Source of the DNA: Cellulophaga sp. BC115SP
Lineage (GTDB): Bacteria > Bacteroidota > Bacteroidia > Cytophagales > Spirosomataceae
Direction: 5' to 3'
NCBI RefSeq assembly: GCF_009905545.1
Contig: NZ_JAAALB010000002.1
Coordinates: 186,001 to 250,000 of the forward strand
Length of the DNA stretch: 64,000 nt
This document shows, piece by piece, positions 15,887-23,490 of this stretch. The stretch's first letter is position 1. Every line of letters starts with the position of its first letter. The notes under the pieces are model-generated. The model saw only the letters and a list, made by a program, of their open reading frames with translations. It was not told the origin of the DNA and made no database searches. Position numbers and translations under genes: made by a program.

Positions 15887-17812
15887 CTACCAATTATTGT
15901 CCTGATTCTTATCCGATTTTACGGGTGCCAACGGTGGTGTTGGTGGCGGTGGTAAACTTGGTGCTGAAGCTGCGCTTGGAGCTTTTGGTGGCTTCGGTGG
16001 TTTTGGTACCGAAGAAGCCTTAGGCGCTTTGGGAGGTTTAGGAGGCTTTGGCAAGCGATACCCCGAACCATAATGTCTATTTTTTGACCAATATTTACCT
16101 TCTGGGTCTATTTCCTCAATTGCCTTAGCGTGCACTTCCATCTCTTTACCAATCTCTTCAATAGGCTTTGAAAGCTTATCCATTTCTTTTCCAAGACTAT
16201 CCATTGGAGCGGTATTTATTTCCATTTTCTTAGATACTGACTCCATTTCCTTAGAAGCCTTTTCCATCCTTTTCTCAATTTCTACACGCTGTTTTTCAAT
16301 AGCATTCAACTCTTTCTGAACCTTTTTATATTCATCAGATTTTTTGTCGAGGTTAGCAACTGTCATCTCCAACTGTACTTGTTTCCCTACTAATGTACCC
16401 AATTCTCCCCCTAATTTTCCGATTTGATCAGAAAACTGTTGAAATGGTTTTTGGTCAATTTGCATTTTTGCCCCTAAACTTCCCATTTGTCCAGCTAGGT
16501 CTTGAATTTGCTTTAGATAAGGATCCATTTTCTTCTGCAACTTTTCAATTTCTTGCTCGTGCTGTGCCACTTTCAAGCTATCTGGGTCGTTAGCTTCATC
16601 TTGAGTGGCTAGGAGTTGTGACAATTTGCTCTCTTCTGGTTCTGGATTTGGAATATTCGTATCTTTTTGTTCTTCAGAAGTACTGATTAGCGTACTTTCT
16701 GCCAAAATTTCCTTAGAAGTTTGTGCCAGCGTTTTTACCGATTTGTTAAAAAGCTTTGATGCTTGCGCTTTTACCTGCGTAAAGTTGAGACAGCAGAAAG
16801 CCAACGCTAATACTACTACCGAACTAATAATACCCACAGGGTTATTAGTTTCTTGCTGAGGCATACCCAAAATACGCTGGATTCTGCCTAATAATTGAGG
16901 TTTATTGCCTGAAAAAGCCATAGTCAATGATGTTTTTGATTGTTGTCTAAAGGTTTCTACAAACGTTAGCGCTTTTGCCAAATACAATTTACTTTGGCAA
17001 ATCTCCAACGCCCAATCATCGCAGCAGTTTTCGCGGTCTTGACGAATAGTTTCGCCAATTACCCAAACCAAAGGATGATAGAAAAAGAGAATTTCAATCA
17101 TTGACTGGATAATGTTAATCAAATAGTCATGGCGCTTGATATGAGCCAATTCATGTGCAAAAATCGCTTTAATTTCTCCCTGACTCAAACCTGTTAAAAG
17201 ACCAATCGGTACAAGTACCATAGGTTGCCAATAGCCAATTGTGAGCGGTGATTCCACCAGTTGAGACTCACGAATTTCTACAGTTCGAGAAATATCAAAT
17301 TGATTAAGAAGTTGTTTAAAGAGGTTTTCTGTTTCGGTATCTACCAAGTTTGTATGTTGCCAGCGCAACTTTTGCACATAAAAATACCCACCAAGCAACC
17401 TTAAGGTCATTATTGCCATGCCCAAAATCCATAACATTACCAGCCAATCTAAATGTAAATTGAGCCATGTAGCCATTTGTTCCCAAACGGAAGTCAATAC
17501 CACTGGCGATTGAGTAGTAGGTTCAGAGGTTGATACATTTGTTAGCGATTGTGGATTTCCTACCCCGAAATTGAATACTTTGGCAGATACATCTTTTGGA
17601 AAAGTCTTCCAAAAAGTAAAACCCGAAATCAAGAATTGTGAAAACAATACACCGATTCCCGACCAATAACGTACAGAGGTATTTTGTCGATAAAGTGAAC
17701 CGATGAATTTATACAAAAAGAATAATAGGCTTAGTTGCCATAGCGAATGCACCAAGGTCCATGCCAAAGCATAGATAGTTTGTGGTGACAAAGGAGCTTC
17801 GAAATATTGCAT
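15887..17812 (-). CDS. BlaR1/MecR1-type M56 metalloprotease with coiled-coil, proline-rich C-terminus
   Basis: Membrane sensor-protease of the BlaR1/MecR1 group, thought to relieve repression by its partner BlaI-type regulator. Hydrophobic segments lie near residues 13-38, 50-68, 121-140 and 325-345. The zinc protease site is H220-E-L-A-H224 followed by DRENCCDDWALE, as in peptidase M56. Unlike classical BlaR1 there is no penicillin-binding sensor domain. Instead, after the last helix, residues about 400-560 are strongly heptad-like and charged (KLQKKMDPYLKQIQDLAGQM), and residues about 575-630 are rich in PKPPKPPKAPK. That replacement suggests a different stimulus. It lies 2 bp downstream of the BlaI-type gene and is cotranscribed with it. 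Confidence 0.88.
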   Translation of the reverse strand: MQYFEAPLSPQTIYALAWTLVHSLWQLSLLFFLYKFIGSLYRQNTSVRYWSGIGVLFSQFLISGFTFWKTFPKDVSAKVFNFGVGNPQSLTNVSTSEPTTQSPVVLTSVWEQMATWLNLHLDWLVMLWILGMAIMTLRLLGGYFYVQKLRWQHTNLVDTETENLFKQLLNQFDISRTVEIRESQLVESPLTIGYWQPMVLVPIGLLTGLSQGEIKAIFAHELAHIKRHDYLINIIQSMIEILFFYHPLVWVIGETIRQDRENCCDDWALEICQSKLYLAKALTFVETFRQQSKTSLTMAFSGNKPQLLGRIQRILGMPQQETNNPVGIISSVVVLALAFCCLNFTQVKAQASKLFNKSVKTLAQTSKEILAESTLISTSEEQKDTNIPNPEPEESKLSQLLATQDEANDPDSLKVAQHEQEIEKLQKKMDPYLKQIQDLAGQMGSLGAKMQIDQKPFQQFSDQIGKLGGELGTLVGKQVQLEMTVANLDKKSDEYKKVQKELNAIEKQRVEIEKRMEKASKEMESVSKKMEINTAPMDSLGKEMDKLSKPIEEIGKEMEVHAKAIEEIDPEGKYWSKNRHYGSGYRLPKPPKPPKAPKASSVPKPPKPPKAPSAASAPSLPPPPTPPLAPVKSDKNQDNNW

Positions 17813-17814
17813 GG

Positions 17815-18186
17815 CTAATTATTTTGTTCTAGTTGAGCAATGAGTTTCTTGATTTCGTCGAGTTCTTCTGCCGAAGTTTGGTGATTTCCCAAAGCCTGCA
17901 TCACGAGCTTCATAGCCGAACCTTTGAATGCTGTATCTACAAATATATCAAGCAGTTGCTGCTGTGTTTCGTCTTCGCTTACTGCTGATTGATACAGGTG
18001 ATAGCGCCCTTCATCGGTACGTGTGACTAGCTTTTTCTCAAACATAATTTGCATCAGTTTGAGTGTGGTGGTATATCCTATCTCTCGCTTTTTATTGAGC
18101 TCGTCATTTACTTGTCTTACAGTCGCTTGGCCTAGCGCCCATAATACTTGTAAAATTTCTAATTCTGATTCTGTGGGCTTTATCAT
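17815..18186 (-). CDS. BlaI/MecI/CopY-family transcriptional repressor
   Basis: A 123-residue winged-helix repressor of the penicillinase-repressor family. It begins IKPTESELEILQVLWALGQA, followed by TVRQVNDEL and GYTTTLKLMQIMFEKKLVTR, the DNA-recognition region of the family. The C-terminal helices (DEIKKLIAQLEQ) should dimerise. It is the first gene of a two-gene operon with the M56 protease, which is expected to inactivate it by proteolysis directly or indirectly. Three palindromic sites within 90 bp of its start are strong candidates for autoregulatory operators. Confidence 0.92.
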   Translation of the reverse strand: MIKPTESELEILQVLWALGQATVRQVNDELNKKREIGYTTTLKLMQIMFEKKLVTRTDEGRYHLYQSAVSEDETQQQLLDIFVDTAFKGSAMKLVMQALGNHQTSAEELDEIKKLIAQLEQNN

Positions 18187-18201
18187 GATAAAAAAGTTTA
18201 C

Positions 18202-18274
18202 TACGAAATATTTCGTAACAAAGATACTACGAAAAGATTCGTAATTGCAAATTTTATCTACGAAAAATTTCGTA
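18202..18274. promoter_or_regulatory. Three BlaI-type operators
   Basis: Three 16-bp sites of consensus TACGAAANNNTTCGTA: 18202-18217 (TACGAAATATTTCGTA, a perfect palindrome), 18228-18243 and 18259-18274. The third lies inside a longer dyad with 15-bp arms (18251-18265 and 18268-18282). Centres are 26 and 31 bp apart. Position just upstream of the blaI-like start indicates autoregulation; the binding itself is inferred. Confidence 0.85.
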
Positions 18275-18335
18275 GATAAAATTAACTAATTGAATATCAG
18301 AAATTTATATAATTATATCTAAATATAAAATGAAT

Positions 18336-18384
18336 CTAGTTTAGAACTGTCATAAAAAAAGTCCAAGACTTAGTCTTGAACTAG
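18336..18384. repeat. Dispersed intergenic repeat family A, copy 2
   Basis: Contains AGTCCAAGACTTAGTCTTGA, here with a T at the centre of the palindrome, and is bounded by CTAGTTTA and GAACTAG. Further heptads (TTTGCCT, AGTGCCT, TATGCCT) lie at 18462-18482. With the BlaI operators these account for the 18187-18489 gap. Confidence 0.7.
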
Positions 18385-18489
18385 TAAGTTTTATAATTTC
18401 ATAAAAATACCTTTATCTCCATAACTTACCGTAAAATAAGTCTGTAGTTCTTTTAAAACTATTTGCCTAGTGCCTTATGCCTGTTACAC

Positions 18490-18993
18490 TTATAGCAACT
18501 GTTTGGCAGTCACGTACAATTGACCAAAATGACGAGTCGTATGTTCAGCCGCGTGGAAAATCAAACCTATTACATTGGTAGGAATTTGCTTGCGACCGAT
18601 ACCTCTGGGTTGTAATAAGTCTGCTTCGGAAAGCTGTTTGAGATAGGATATATATTTTTCTACTTGTAAATCAAATCGCGCTAGAAAGGTTGCAACTGTT
18701 TGATTTTCTTGAGGAGCTACTTTTTCAAGATTTAGCAAGTCAAATTGCTCTGGAGATAAAGTATTTCCTTCGGCATAAGTTTGAAGTCTATCTAACACAC
18801 CCGAAAGATGTTGTAAATGAAAACCAACCGAAGCTACACCATGAGGCCTTTCCCAAAGTAAATCGTCAGAAAAATCTTTCAACAAATCATGTAATTCTTC
18901 TTGAACTTGCAAAACAGCATGAGCTGCGGGTTGTACTAAAGCGGGGATACCTTCGATAGGTCCACGCATCCAAACTTCTAGGGGAGCAGACAT
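18490..18993 (-). CDS. DinB-family protein
   Basis: About 167 residues in a four-helix-bundle DinB/YfiT-like fold. Recognisable parts are DDLLWERPHGVASVGFHLQH with a conserved His, and RKQIPTNVIGLIFHAAEHTT with HAAEH and H-F-G-Q near the C-terminus; the histidines form the metal-binding triad of this superfamily. Members range from thiol-transferases to uncharacterised stress proteins, so no activity is assigned. An in-frame start at 19116 would add 41 residues read through a family A repeat and is rejected; the ATG at 18993 starts just before the first conserved helix (MSAPLEVWMRGPIEG). Confidence 0.8.
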   Translation of the reverse strand: MSAPLEVWMRGPIEGIPALVQPAAHAVLQVQEELHDLLKDFSDDLLWERPHGVASVGFHLQHLSGVLDRLQTYAEGNTLSPEQFDLLNLEKVAPQENQTVATFLARFDLQVEKYISYLKQLSEADLLQPRGIGRKQIPTNVIGLIFHAAEHTTRHFGQLYVTAKQLL

Positions 18994-18996
18994 TTT

Positions 18997-19138
18997 AGGA
19001 TTGGGGATTTTGTGGTAATTTGAAAAACTATTTTTCAGTTTATAAACTGTATAAAAAATAAGTCCAAGACTAAGTCTTGAACTCGTGATGACGTTGTTGA
19101 TTAATGTATATTCCACAATCCAACATCCGCAATCTCAA
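18997..19138. repeat. Heptad hairpin with a family A repeat in its loop
   Basis: Forward heptads at 18997-19017 (AGGATTG, GGGATTT, TGTGGTA) face inverted-type heptads at 19111-19138 (TTCCACA, ATCCAAC, ATCCGCA, ATCTCAA). Family A copy 3 lies between them at 19036-19085. The right edge abuts the NlpC gene stop. Confidence 0.6.
19036..19085. repeat. Dispersed intergenic repeat family A, copy 3
   Basis: Begins CAGTTTATAAACTGTATAAA and contains AGTCCAAGACTAAGTCTTGA. It is nested between the arms of the heptad hairpin 18997-19138. Confidence 0.75.
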
Positions 19139-19139
19139 A

Positions 19140-19694
19140 TCAGAAAGGTCTTCTAGCTGTGGCATAGCAACCCATCCAGTAAGTTGAAATGAGGTTATCT
19201 TCACGAACGCCTTTCGAAGATGAAGCATGAATGAAATAGATTTCTTTGGGGCCTCGAATTTCGGTAATCATACCTGAATGATTAACTTCTGCAACATTGC
19301 CTTTATCTGTAACAAAAAATACCAAATCTCCAGGACGCAATTGATCCAAATCTTTCACTTCTTTTCCATAGCCTGATTGTTGTACAGCCCTTCTCGGAAT
19401 GTTGACGCCCATTTCTTTAAAAGTAGCAAATAACAAACCCGAACAATCCATGCCTTTAGAATCAATACCTCCAGTACGATACGGAACCCCCAGATACTGA
19501 CGAGACACATCAATCAACTTTCTTACTTCTCTCGACGAGATTACCATAGGTCTACTTGGACTTGTAGGACGCTTGGTAGTTGTAGTAGTTTTGGAAGATT
19601 CTTTTCTGCGAAAAAGTGCACAAGAATCTAATAAAAACGGTAATAAACCTAGAAAAAGGAGCTTGATATAAATTGATGTGGTAGTCGTTTTCAT
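19140..19694 (-). CDS. NlpC/P60 (C40) cell-wall peptidase, lipoprotein
   Basis: A 184-residue exported lipoprotein likely to cleave peptide cross-bridges of peptidoglycan. The signal ends in a lipobox LLDSC (Cys25), followed by a basic, Thr-rich linker. The C40 domain covers about 55-184: YLGVPYRTGG, the catalytic MDCSG (Cys84), RPGDLVFF, the catalytic-His region VNHSGM, and FIHASSSKGV. This is the minimal architecture of Spr/MepS-like endopeptidases. Its ATG overlaps by ATGA the stop codon of an orphan upstream reading frame (19691-19903), which suggests it was once the second gene of an operon now partly deleted. Confidence 0.9.
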   Translation of the reverse strand: MKTTTTSIYIKLLFLGLLPFLLDSCALFRRKESSKTTTTTKRPTSPSRPMVISSREVRKLIDVSRQYLGVPYRTGGIDSKGMDCSGLLFATFKEMGVNIPRRAVQQSGYGKEVKDLDQLRPGDLVFFVTDKGNVAEVNHSGMITEIRGPKEIYFIHASSSKGVREDNLISTYWMGCYATARRPF

Positions 19695-19903
19695 GAGATT
19701 GGTAAGGATTTAATCTGGGTAAGTTTTTCTAAAAGCAAGTTACAAAATTCCCCATTTTCACCAAGTGTAATTTCACCACAAGTATATGGTATTTTATCAT
19801 TCGGTAAGACAGGTTGAGTTTCTAACGAAAAGCCTCTGACAAATCTTATATTTGGTGGAATTGTACTTAAGTAATCGTGCAGAATAAGATTTAAGTTATG
19901 TGT
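19691..19903 (-). pseudogene. Orphan C-terminal gene fragment overlapping the NlpC gene start
   Basis: Seventy codons are open from 19903 to a TGA that overlaps the NlpC ATG in the ATGA manner of translationally coupled genes. The translated end reads PYTCGEITLGENGEFCNLLL and closes KSLPIS. There is no start codon at its upstream edge: the frame is blocked by a stop two bases from a heptad repeat at 19905-19932. It looks like the 3' end of a gene whose 5' part was lost. Family not recognised. The reading frame is directly seen; the loss is inferred. Confidence 0.5.
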
Positions 19904-19904
19904 T

Positions 19905-19932
19905 TAGGCACTAGGCAACAGGCACAAGGCAC
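19905..19932. repeat. AGGCAC-type heptad array at a gene-fragment junction
   Basis: Four direct 7-bp units (TAGGCAC, TAGGCAA, CAGGCAC, AAGGCAC). They separate the orphan 3' fragment (19691-19903) from the shortened gene at 19974-20222. Confidence 0.65.
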
Positions 19933-19973
19933 AGAGTGTTAAAATGTTTTTTATTACCCACCGCCGAAAGCCG

Positions 19974-20222
19974 TTACCTGAAAGCCCCAAGCATAATCTT
20001 AAATTTTATTTCGCCCAAAGCATTGACTTGATGGTAACGCATATCGATTTTCCCTGATTCGTCGACTAACCCAATCAAATGTCCTTTGATAATTTTACCT
20101 CCAGCATATTCAGAGGTTAAAATATTTCCTTCTTGTTTGTAATAAAAGATTGTTTCTGCGGAGGTCTCTCCATTTTCAGTATTGCTGATGGGGGCAAATT
20201 TCTTGTTGTTGTAGTTTATCAT
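19974..20222 (-). CDS. N-acetylglutamate-synthase-like small protein, probably C-terminally truncated
   Basis: An 82-residue protein starting MINYNNKKFAPISNTENGET and containing IIKGHLIGLVDESGKIDMRY. This matches the N-terminal two thirds of a small Bacteroidota family, often annotated n-acetylglutamate synthase, whose members are usually about 105-115 residues and continue after HQVN-x-x-GE with a strand-rich tail. Here the frame changes to an unrelated ending (KFKIMLGAFR) right after GE and stops, and a heptad repeat follows 40 bp later. A truncated, possibly non-functional gene is the simplest reading. The family name is a historical annotation; the function is not established. Confidence 0.6.
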   Translation of the reverse strand: MINYNNKKFAPISNTENGETSAETIFYYKQEGNILTSEYAGGKIIKGHLIGLVDESGKIDMRYHQVNALGEIKFKIMLGAFR

Positions 20223-20268
20223 TAAATAGCGTTTTGTTGAAAGGCAAAATTAGACATGATTTCTTATT

Positions 20269-20460
20269 TTATTCAATAAGATCGATAGGTTTGATATTCA
20301 AGACTTGAATAATTTGAGATACCTCTTTGATCGTTGGACTTCGTTCGCCTTTTTCAATTCTTGAAATTGTAGATTGTGGAATGCCAGTCAGATGTGAAAT
20401 ATAGCTTTGTTTGAAGCCAAGTTCTAGGCGAGTTTGACGGAGCTTTTTTAGGTTGAACAT
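20269..20460 (-). CDS. Small XRE-family helix-turn-helix regulator
   Basis: A 63-residue protein that is almost entirely a Cro/C1-type HTH: LRQTRLELGFKQSYISHLTG, then IPQSTISRIEKGERSPTIKE. Proteins this short bind DNA as dimers and often act as antitoxin-like or autoregulatory switches. No toxin or partner is adjacent (upstream is 202 bp of AT-rich DNA; downstream is the truncated gene). Target unknown. Confidence 0.85.
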   Translation of the reverse strand: MFNLKKLRQTRLELGFKQSYISHLTGIPQSTISRIEKGERSPTIKEVSQIIQVLNIKPIDLIE

Positions 20461-20662
20461 ACATTTATAAGATTTAGAAACAAAAACGATAAAGCATTAT
20501 AATAGGTTACTTGCGCATAAAAAATACACTGAGCGTTTTAGTATTGTGTAAATATAAAAATAAATTTTATTCAAATACGCATAATGTTTTGCTTAAAAAA
20601 CAAATATCGAAACACTTCAAACTCTATCTTTAAACATTTATCACATATATCATCACCTTATT

Positions 20663-21112
20663 ATGAAAAAACTCTCCTATTTCTGCATTTGCACCTTAGT
20701 CTGTAGTTTATTATCCTGCAAAGACGCCAATCAAGAACTACTCAATAATATTTCTGGCACTTGGAAAGTCGATGAAATTACGTATTCCTCCTACCCTTAC
20801 ACAGTACCAGACTCTGTGGTAAAATATCCATCTGGTGTTTTGCAATTTGATAATTGTCAGCTTACAGGAAGCATTAGAGAATGCTCAGGGTTTTACAAAT
20901 TAGTAAATAGTGAAGTGGTAAGTATCGTTTACAACGCCAACGCTGCTAGAAGCCAAACCTTTATTAGTATTATGTCGTCTTTTCCAAAATTTGTCAATTT
21001 ACGAGGAGCCTATACCATCACTCGTTCAGGAAATCAAATGACACTTAGCGGGCCTCAAGAAAACATCATAGACTATAAAGGTCAAAAAATAAAAATTCAA
21101 TTGAGTAAATAA
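20663..21112 (+). CDS. Lipoprotein of unknown function, first gene of receptor operon
   Basis: A 149-residue lipoprotein: signal peptide with lipobox LLSC (Cys19), then SGTWKVDEITYSSYPY and LQFDNCQLTGSIRECSGFYK, a pattern of short strands like lipocalin-type or META-like small beta-barrels of Bacteroidota. Cys residues (CQ, EC) may form a disulfide. It ends 5 bp before the TonB-dependent receptor, so the two are almost certainly cotranscribed. No specific family is recognised. Confidence 0.7.
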   Translation: MKKLSYFCICTLVCSLLSCKDANQELLNNISGTWKVDEITYSSYPYTVPDSVVKYPSGVLQFDNCQLTGSIRECSGFYKLVNSEVVSIVYNANAARSQTFISIMSSFPKFVNLRGAYTITRSGNQMTLSGPQENIIDYKGQKIKIQLSK

Positions 21113-21117
21113 TCCTT

Positions 21118-23460
21118 ATGAAAAAAATCTACCTCTTGTTGCTATTTACGCTTTGCTCCTGCACTTTGTTCGCACAAAAAATTACCATCAGTGGCTTCGT
21201 TCGTGAAAAAGGGAGTCAAGAGATATTGCCTTATGTTTCGGTGAGAGTCCCCACCCTCAATATAGGAACATCTGCCAATGCTTACGGCTTTTTTTCCTTG
21301 ACAATTCCCGCAAAGGAACAACTAGAACTGGAAATTTCTCAAGTAGGATACCAAGTCAAAACAATCCGTGTCAGTGCACAAAAAAACCAACAAATTACGG
21401 TTGAGCTAAGTGTCAAAAATGTGGTTTTGGAGGAGGTCAAAGTCAATAGTTCTCAACAAGAAAAATTAAGTGAACAAACCCAAATGAGTCTTATTTCTTT
21501 ACCAGTAACACAGGTAAAGGCTGTACCTGCCTTTCTGGGAGAAAAAGACGTTTTGAAAACCCTACAATTGTTTCCAGGGATACAAAAGGGACGTGAAGGC
21601 TCTACAGGCTTATATGTACGTGGTGGCGGACCTGACCAAAATTTATTGATTCTGGACGATGCAACGGTATATAATGCCAACCATTTGTTTGGTTTTTTCT
21701 CGGTATTTAACGGCGATGCTCTCAAAAGCATTGAGATGACCAAAGGCGGCTTTCCTGCACGATACGGCGGGCGCCTTTCGTCGGTTATCGATATGCAAAT
21801 GAAAGAAGGTAATAAAGAAAAGCTTACTGGCGAATTTGGCGTTGGCTTATTGTCAAGCCGTTTGACGTTAGAAGGTCCTCTCAAAAAAGAAAAAGCCTCA
21901 TTTTTGATTGCTGCCCGACGTACCTACGCCGATGCACTGTTACGACCAATCAGCGGTGGCGATTTTCCTAATATGTATTTCTATGACCTGAATATGAAGG
22001 TCAACTATGACCTCGGCGCAAAAGATAAGATTTACTTGAGTGGTTATTTGGGAAGAGATTCCTTTAGTTCGAAGGACCAAAACTATAACCTTGCAGTCAA
22101 AAATGAAAATGGTTTTAACTGGGGCAATACCACCACAACCTTGCGTTGGAATCACCTTTTCAATGAAAAGCTGTTTAGTAACACCTCACTCATTTTTACC
22201 AATTTCGACTTCAAGGTTTTTAATACTGAAGAATCCAACAAAGGGCTTTTTTCTTACCAATACGAATCAGGTATTCGAGATTTTTCTTTGAAAACTGATT
22301 TTGATTATTTACCTAATTATCAACACAATATCAAAGCTGGCTTTTTGGTAACAGCACACCGTTTTTCACCCAAAGCTCTTGTTCTCAAAGACTCCAGAGT
22401 AGATACTTCTTCGGTACAAAGTACAATCATCAATGCCTTAGAATCAGCAGTATATGTGGAGGATTTATGGCGAATCAATGAAAGGTTCAGTATTAATGCA
22501 GGTTTGAGGCTTAGTCATTTTTCAGTAAACCAGAAAAACTACTTGAATCTTGAACCAAGACTTTCGGCAGCATACAAGCTACCAAATGATGCTGCGATCA
22601 AGGCATCTTTTGCACGTATGAATCAGTATATTCATTTGTTGTCCAACTCAGGTCTTGGATTACCTACCGACTTGTGGGTTTCGGCTACAGACCGAGTTCC
22701 TCCGCAAACATCACAGCAAGTTGCACTCGGATATGTAAAAGACTTTTCCGAAAAGAATTTTTCCTTGAGTATTGAAGGCTATTATAAGAAAATGGACAAT
22801 ATCATTGGCTATAAACAAGGGGCGAGTTTTTTGCTGTTAGACGTTGGACCTGACCCTCAAAAAATCAATGCCATGGATTGGCAAGAAAATGTAACCTCAG
22901 GACAAGGAAAAGCATACGGACTAGAGTTGATGTTACAACGCAAAACAGGACGACTCACAGGTTGGATTGCCTACACATTATCAAAAGTGACACACCAATT
23001 TGCAGAACTCAATGATGGAAAAGAGTTTTTGCCCCGCTACGACCGTCGTCATGATATTTCGATTGTGGGAATTTATCAACTTAAACCAATGGTAACTTTC
23101 TCAGCGACTTGGGTATATGGCACAGGAAACCATTTGAGTGTACCTATTGCTGAAGGAAACTTTAATGGTTTAGACCACACTGGCATGACTTCTCAAGTTT
23201 CGCTATATGATAGTCAAAATTCATTTCAGGCAGCAGCTTATCATCGACTAGATTTAGCGATGAAGTTTAGTAAAAAGAAAAAGCACGGAGAAAGAGCTTG
23301 GGAAATTGGGGTATATAATGCCTACAATCGTGTGAATCCTTTTTACTACCAAATCAATCAAGTTTATGATGCTTCCACACGACAAATGGGAGATAGTAAA
23401 TTATACAGAAAAGGGTTATTCCCTATTGTTCCATCAATTACCTACAGCTTTAAGTTTTAA
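21118..23460 (+). CDS. TonB-dependent receptor with carboxypeptidase-like regulatory domain
   Basis: A 780-residue outer-membrane receptor driven by TonB. Signal peptide to about residue 20 (CSCTLFAQ), a carboxypeptidase D regulatory-like domain (about 22-105: ISGFVREKGSQEILPYVSVR, ILEEVKVNSSQQ at its end), a plug (about 130-235: LKTLQLFPGIQKGREGSTGL, YVRGGGPDQNL, GGFPARYGGRLSSVIDMQ) and a 22-strand-type barrel ending in an aromatic residue (YSFKF). It is not SusC-like in length. The downstream lipoprotein belongs to the DUF4249 family, a common partner of this receptor type. The ligand is unknown. The whole unit 20663-24357 reads as one operon. Confidence 0.9.
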   Translation: MKKIYLLLLFTLCSCTLFAQKITISGFVREKGSQEILPYVSVRVPTLNIGTSANAYGFFSLTIPAKEQLELEISQVGYQVKTIRVSAQKNQQITVELSVKNVVLEEVKVNSSQQEKLSEQTQMSLISLPVTQVKAVPAFLGEKDVLKTLQLFPGIQKGREGSTGLYVRGGGPDQNLLILDDATVYNANHLFGFFSVFNGDALKSIEMTKGGFPARYGGRLSSVIDMQMKEGNKEKLTGEFGVGLLSSRLTLEGPLKKEKASFLIAARRTYADALLRPISGGDFPNMYFYDLNMKVNYDLGAKDKIYLSGYLGRDSFSSKDQNYNLAVKNENGFNWGNTTTTLRWNHLFNEKLFSNTSLIFTNFDFKVFNTEESNKGLFSYQYESGIRDFSLKTDFDYLPNYQHNIKAGFLVTAHRFSPKALVLKDSRVDTSSVQSTIINALESAVYVEDLWRINERFSINAGLRLSHFSVNQKNYLNLEPRLSAAYKLPNDAAIKASFARMNQYIHLLSNSGLGLPTDLWVSATDRVPPQTSQQVALGYVKDFSEKNFSLSIEGYYKKMDNIIGYKQGASFLLLDVGPDPQKINAMDWQENVTSGQGKAYGLELMLQRKTGRLTGWIAYTLSKVTHQFAELNDGKEFLPRYDRRHDISIVGIYQLKPMVTFSATWVYGTGNHLSVPIAEGNFNGLDHTGMTSQVSLYDSQNSFQAAAYHRLDLAMKFSKKKKHGERAWEIGVYNAYNRVNPFYYQINQVYDASTRQMGDSKLYRKGLFPIVPSITYSFKF

Positions 23461-23490
23461 GAAAAGCAGACAAACTTAAACAGCTATTTT

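Noticed and set aside
18994-19116. 41-residue N-terminal extension of the DinB gene
   Set aside because: The extension would be translated from a family A repeat; the ATG at 18993 matches the family start.
20269-20460. XRE protein as part of a toxin-antitoxin pair
   Set aside because: The neighbouring small gene is a truncated metabolic-type protein with no toxin features.
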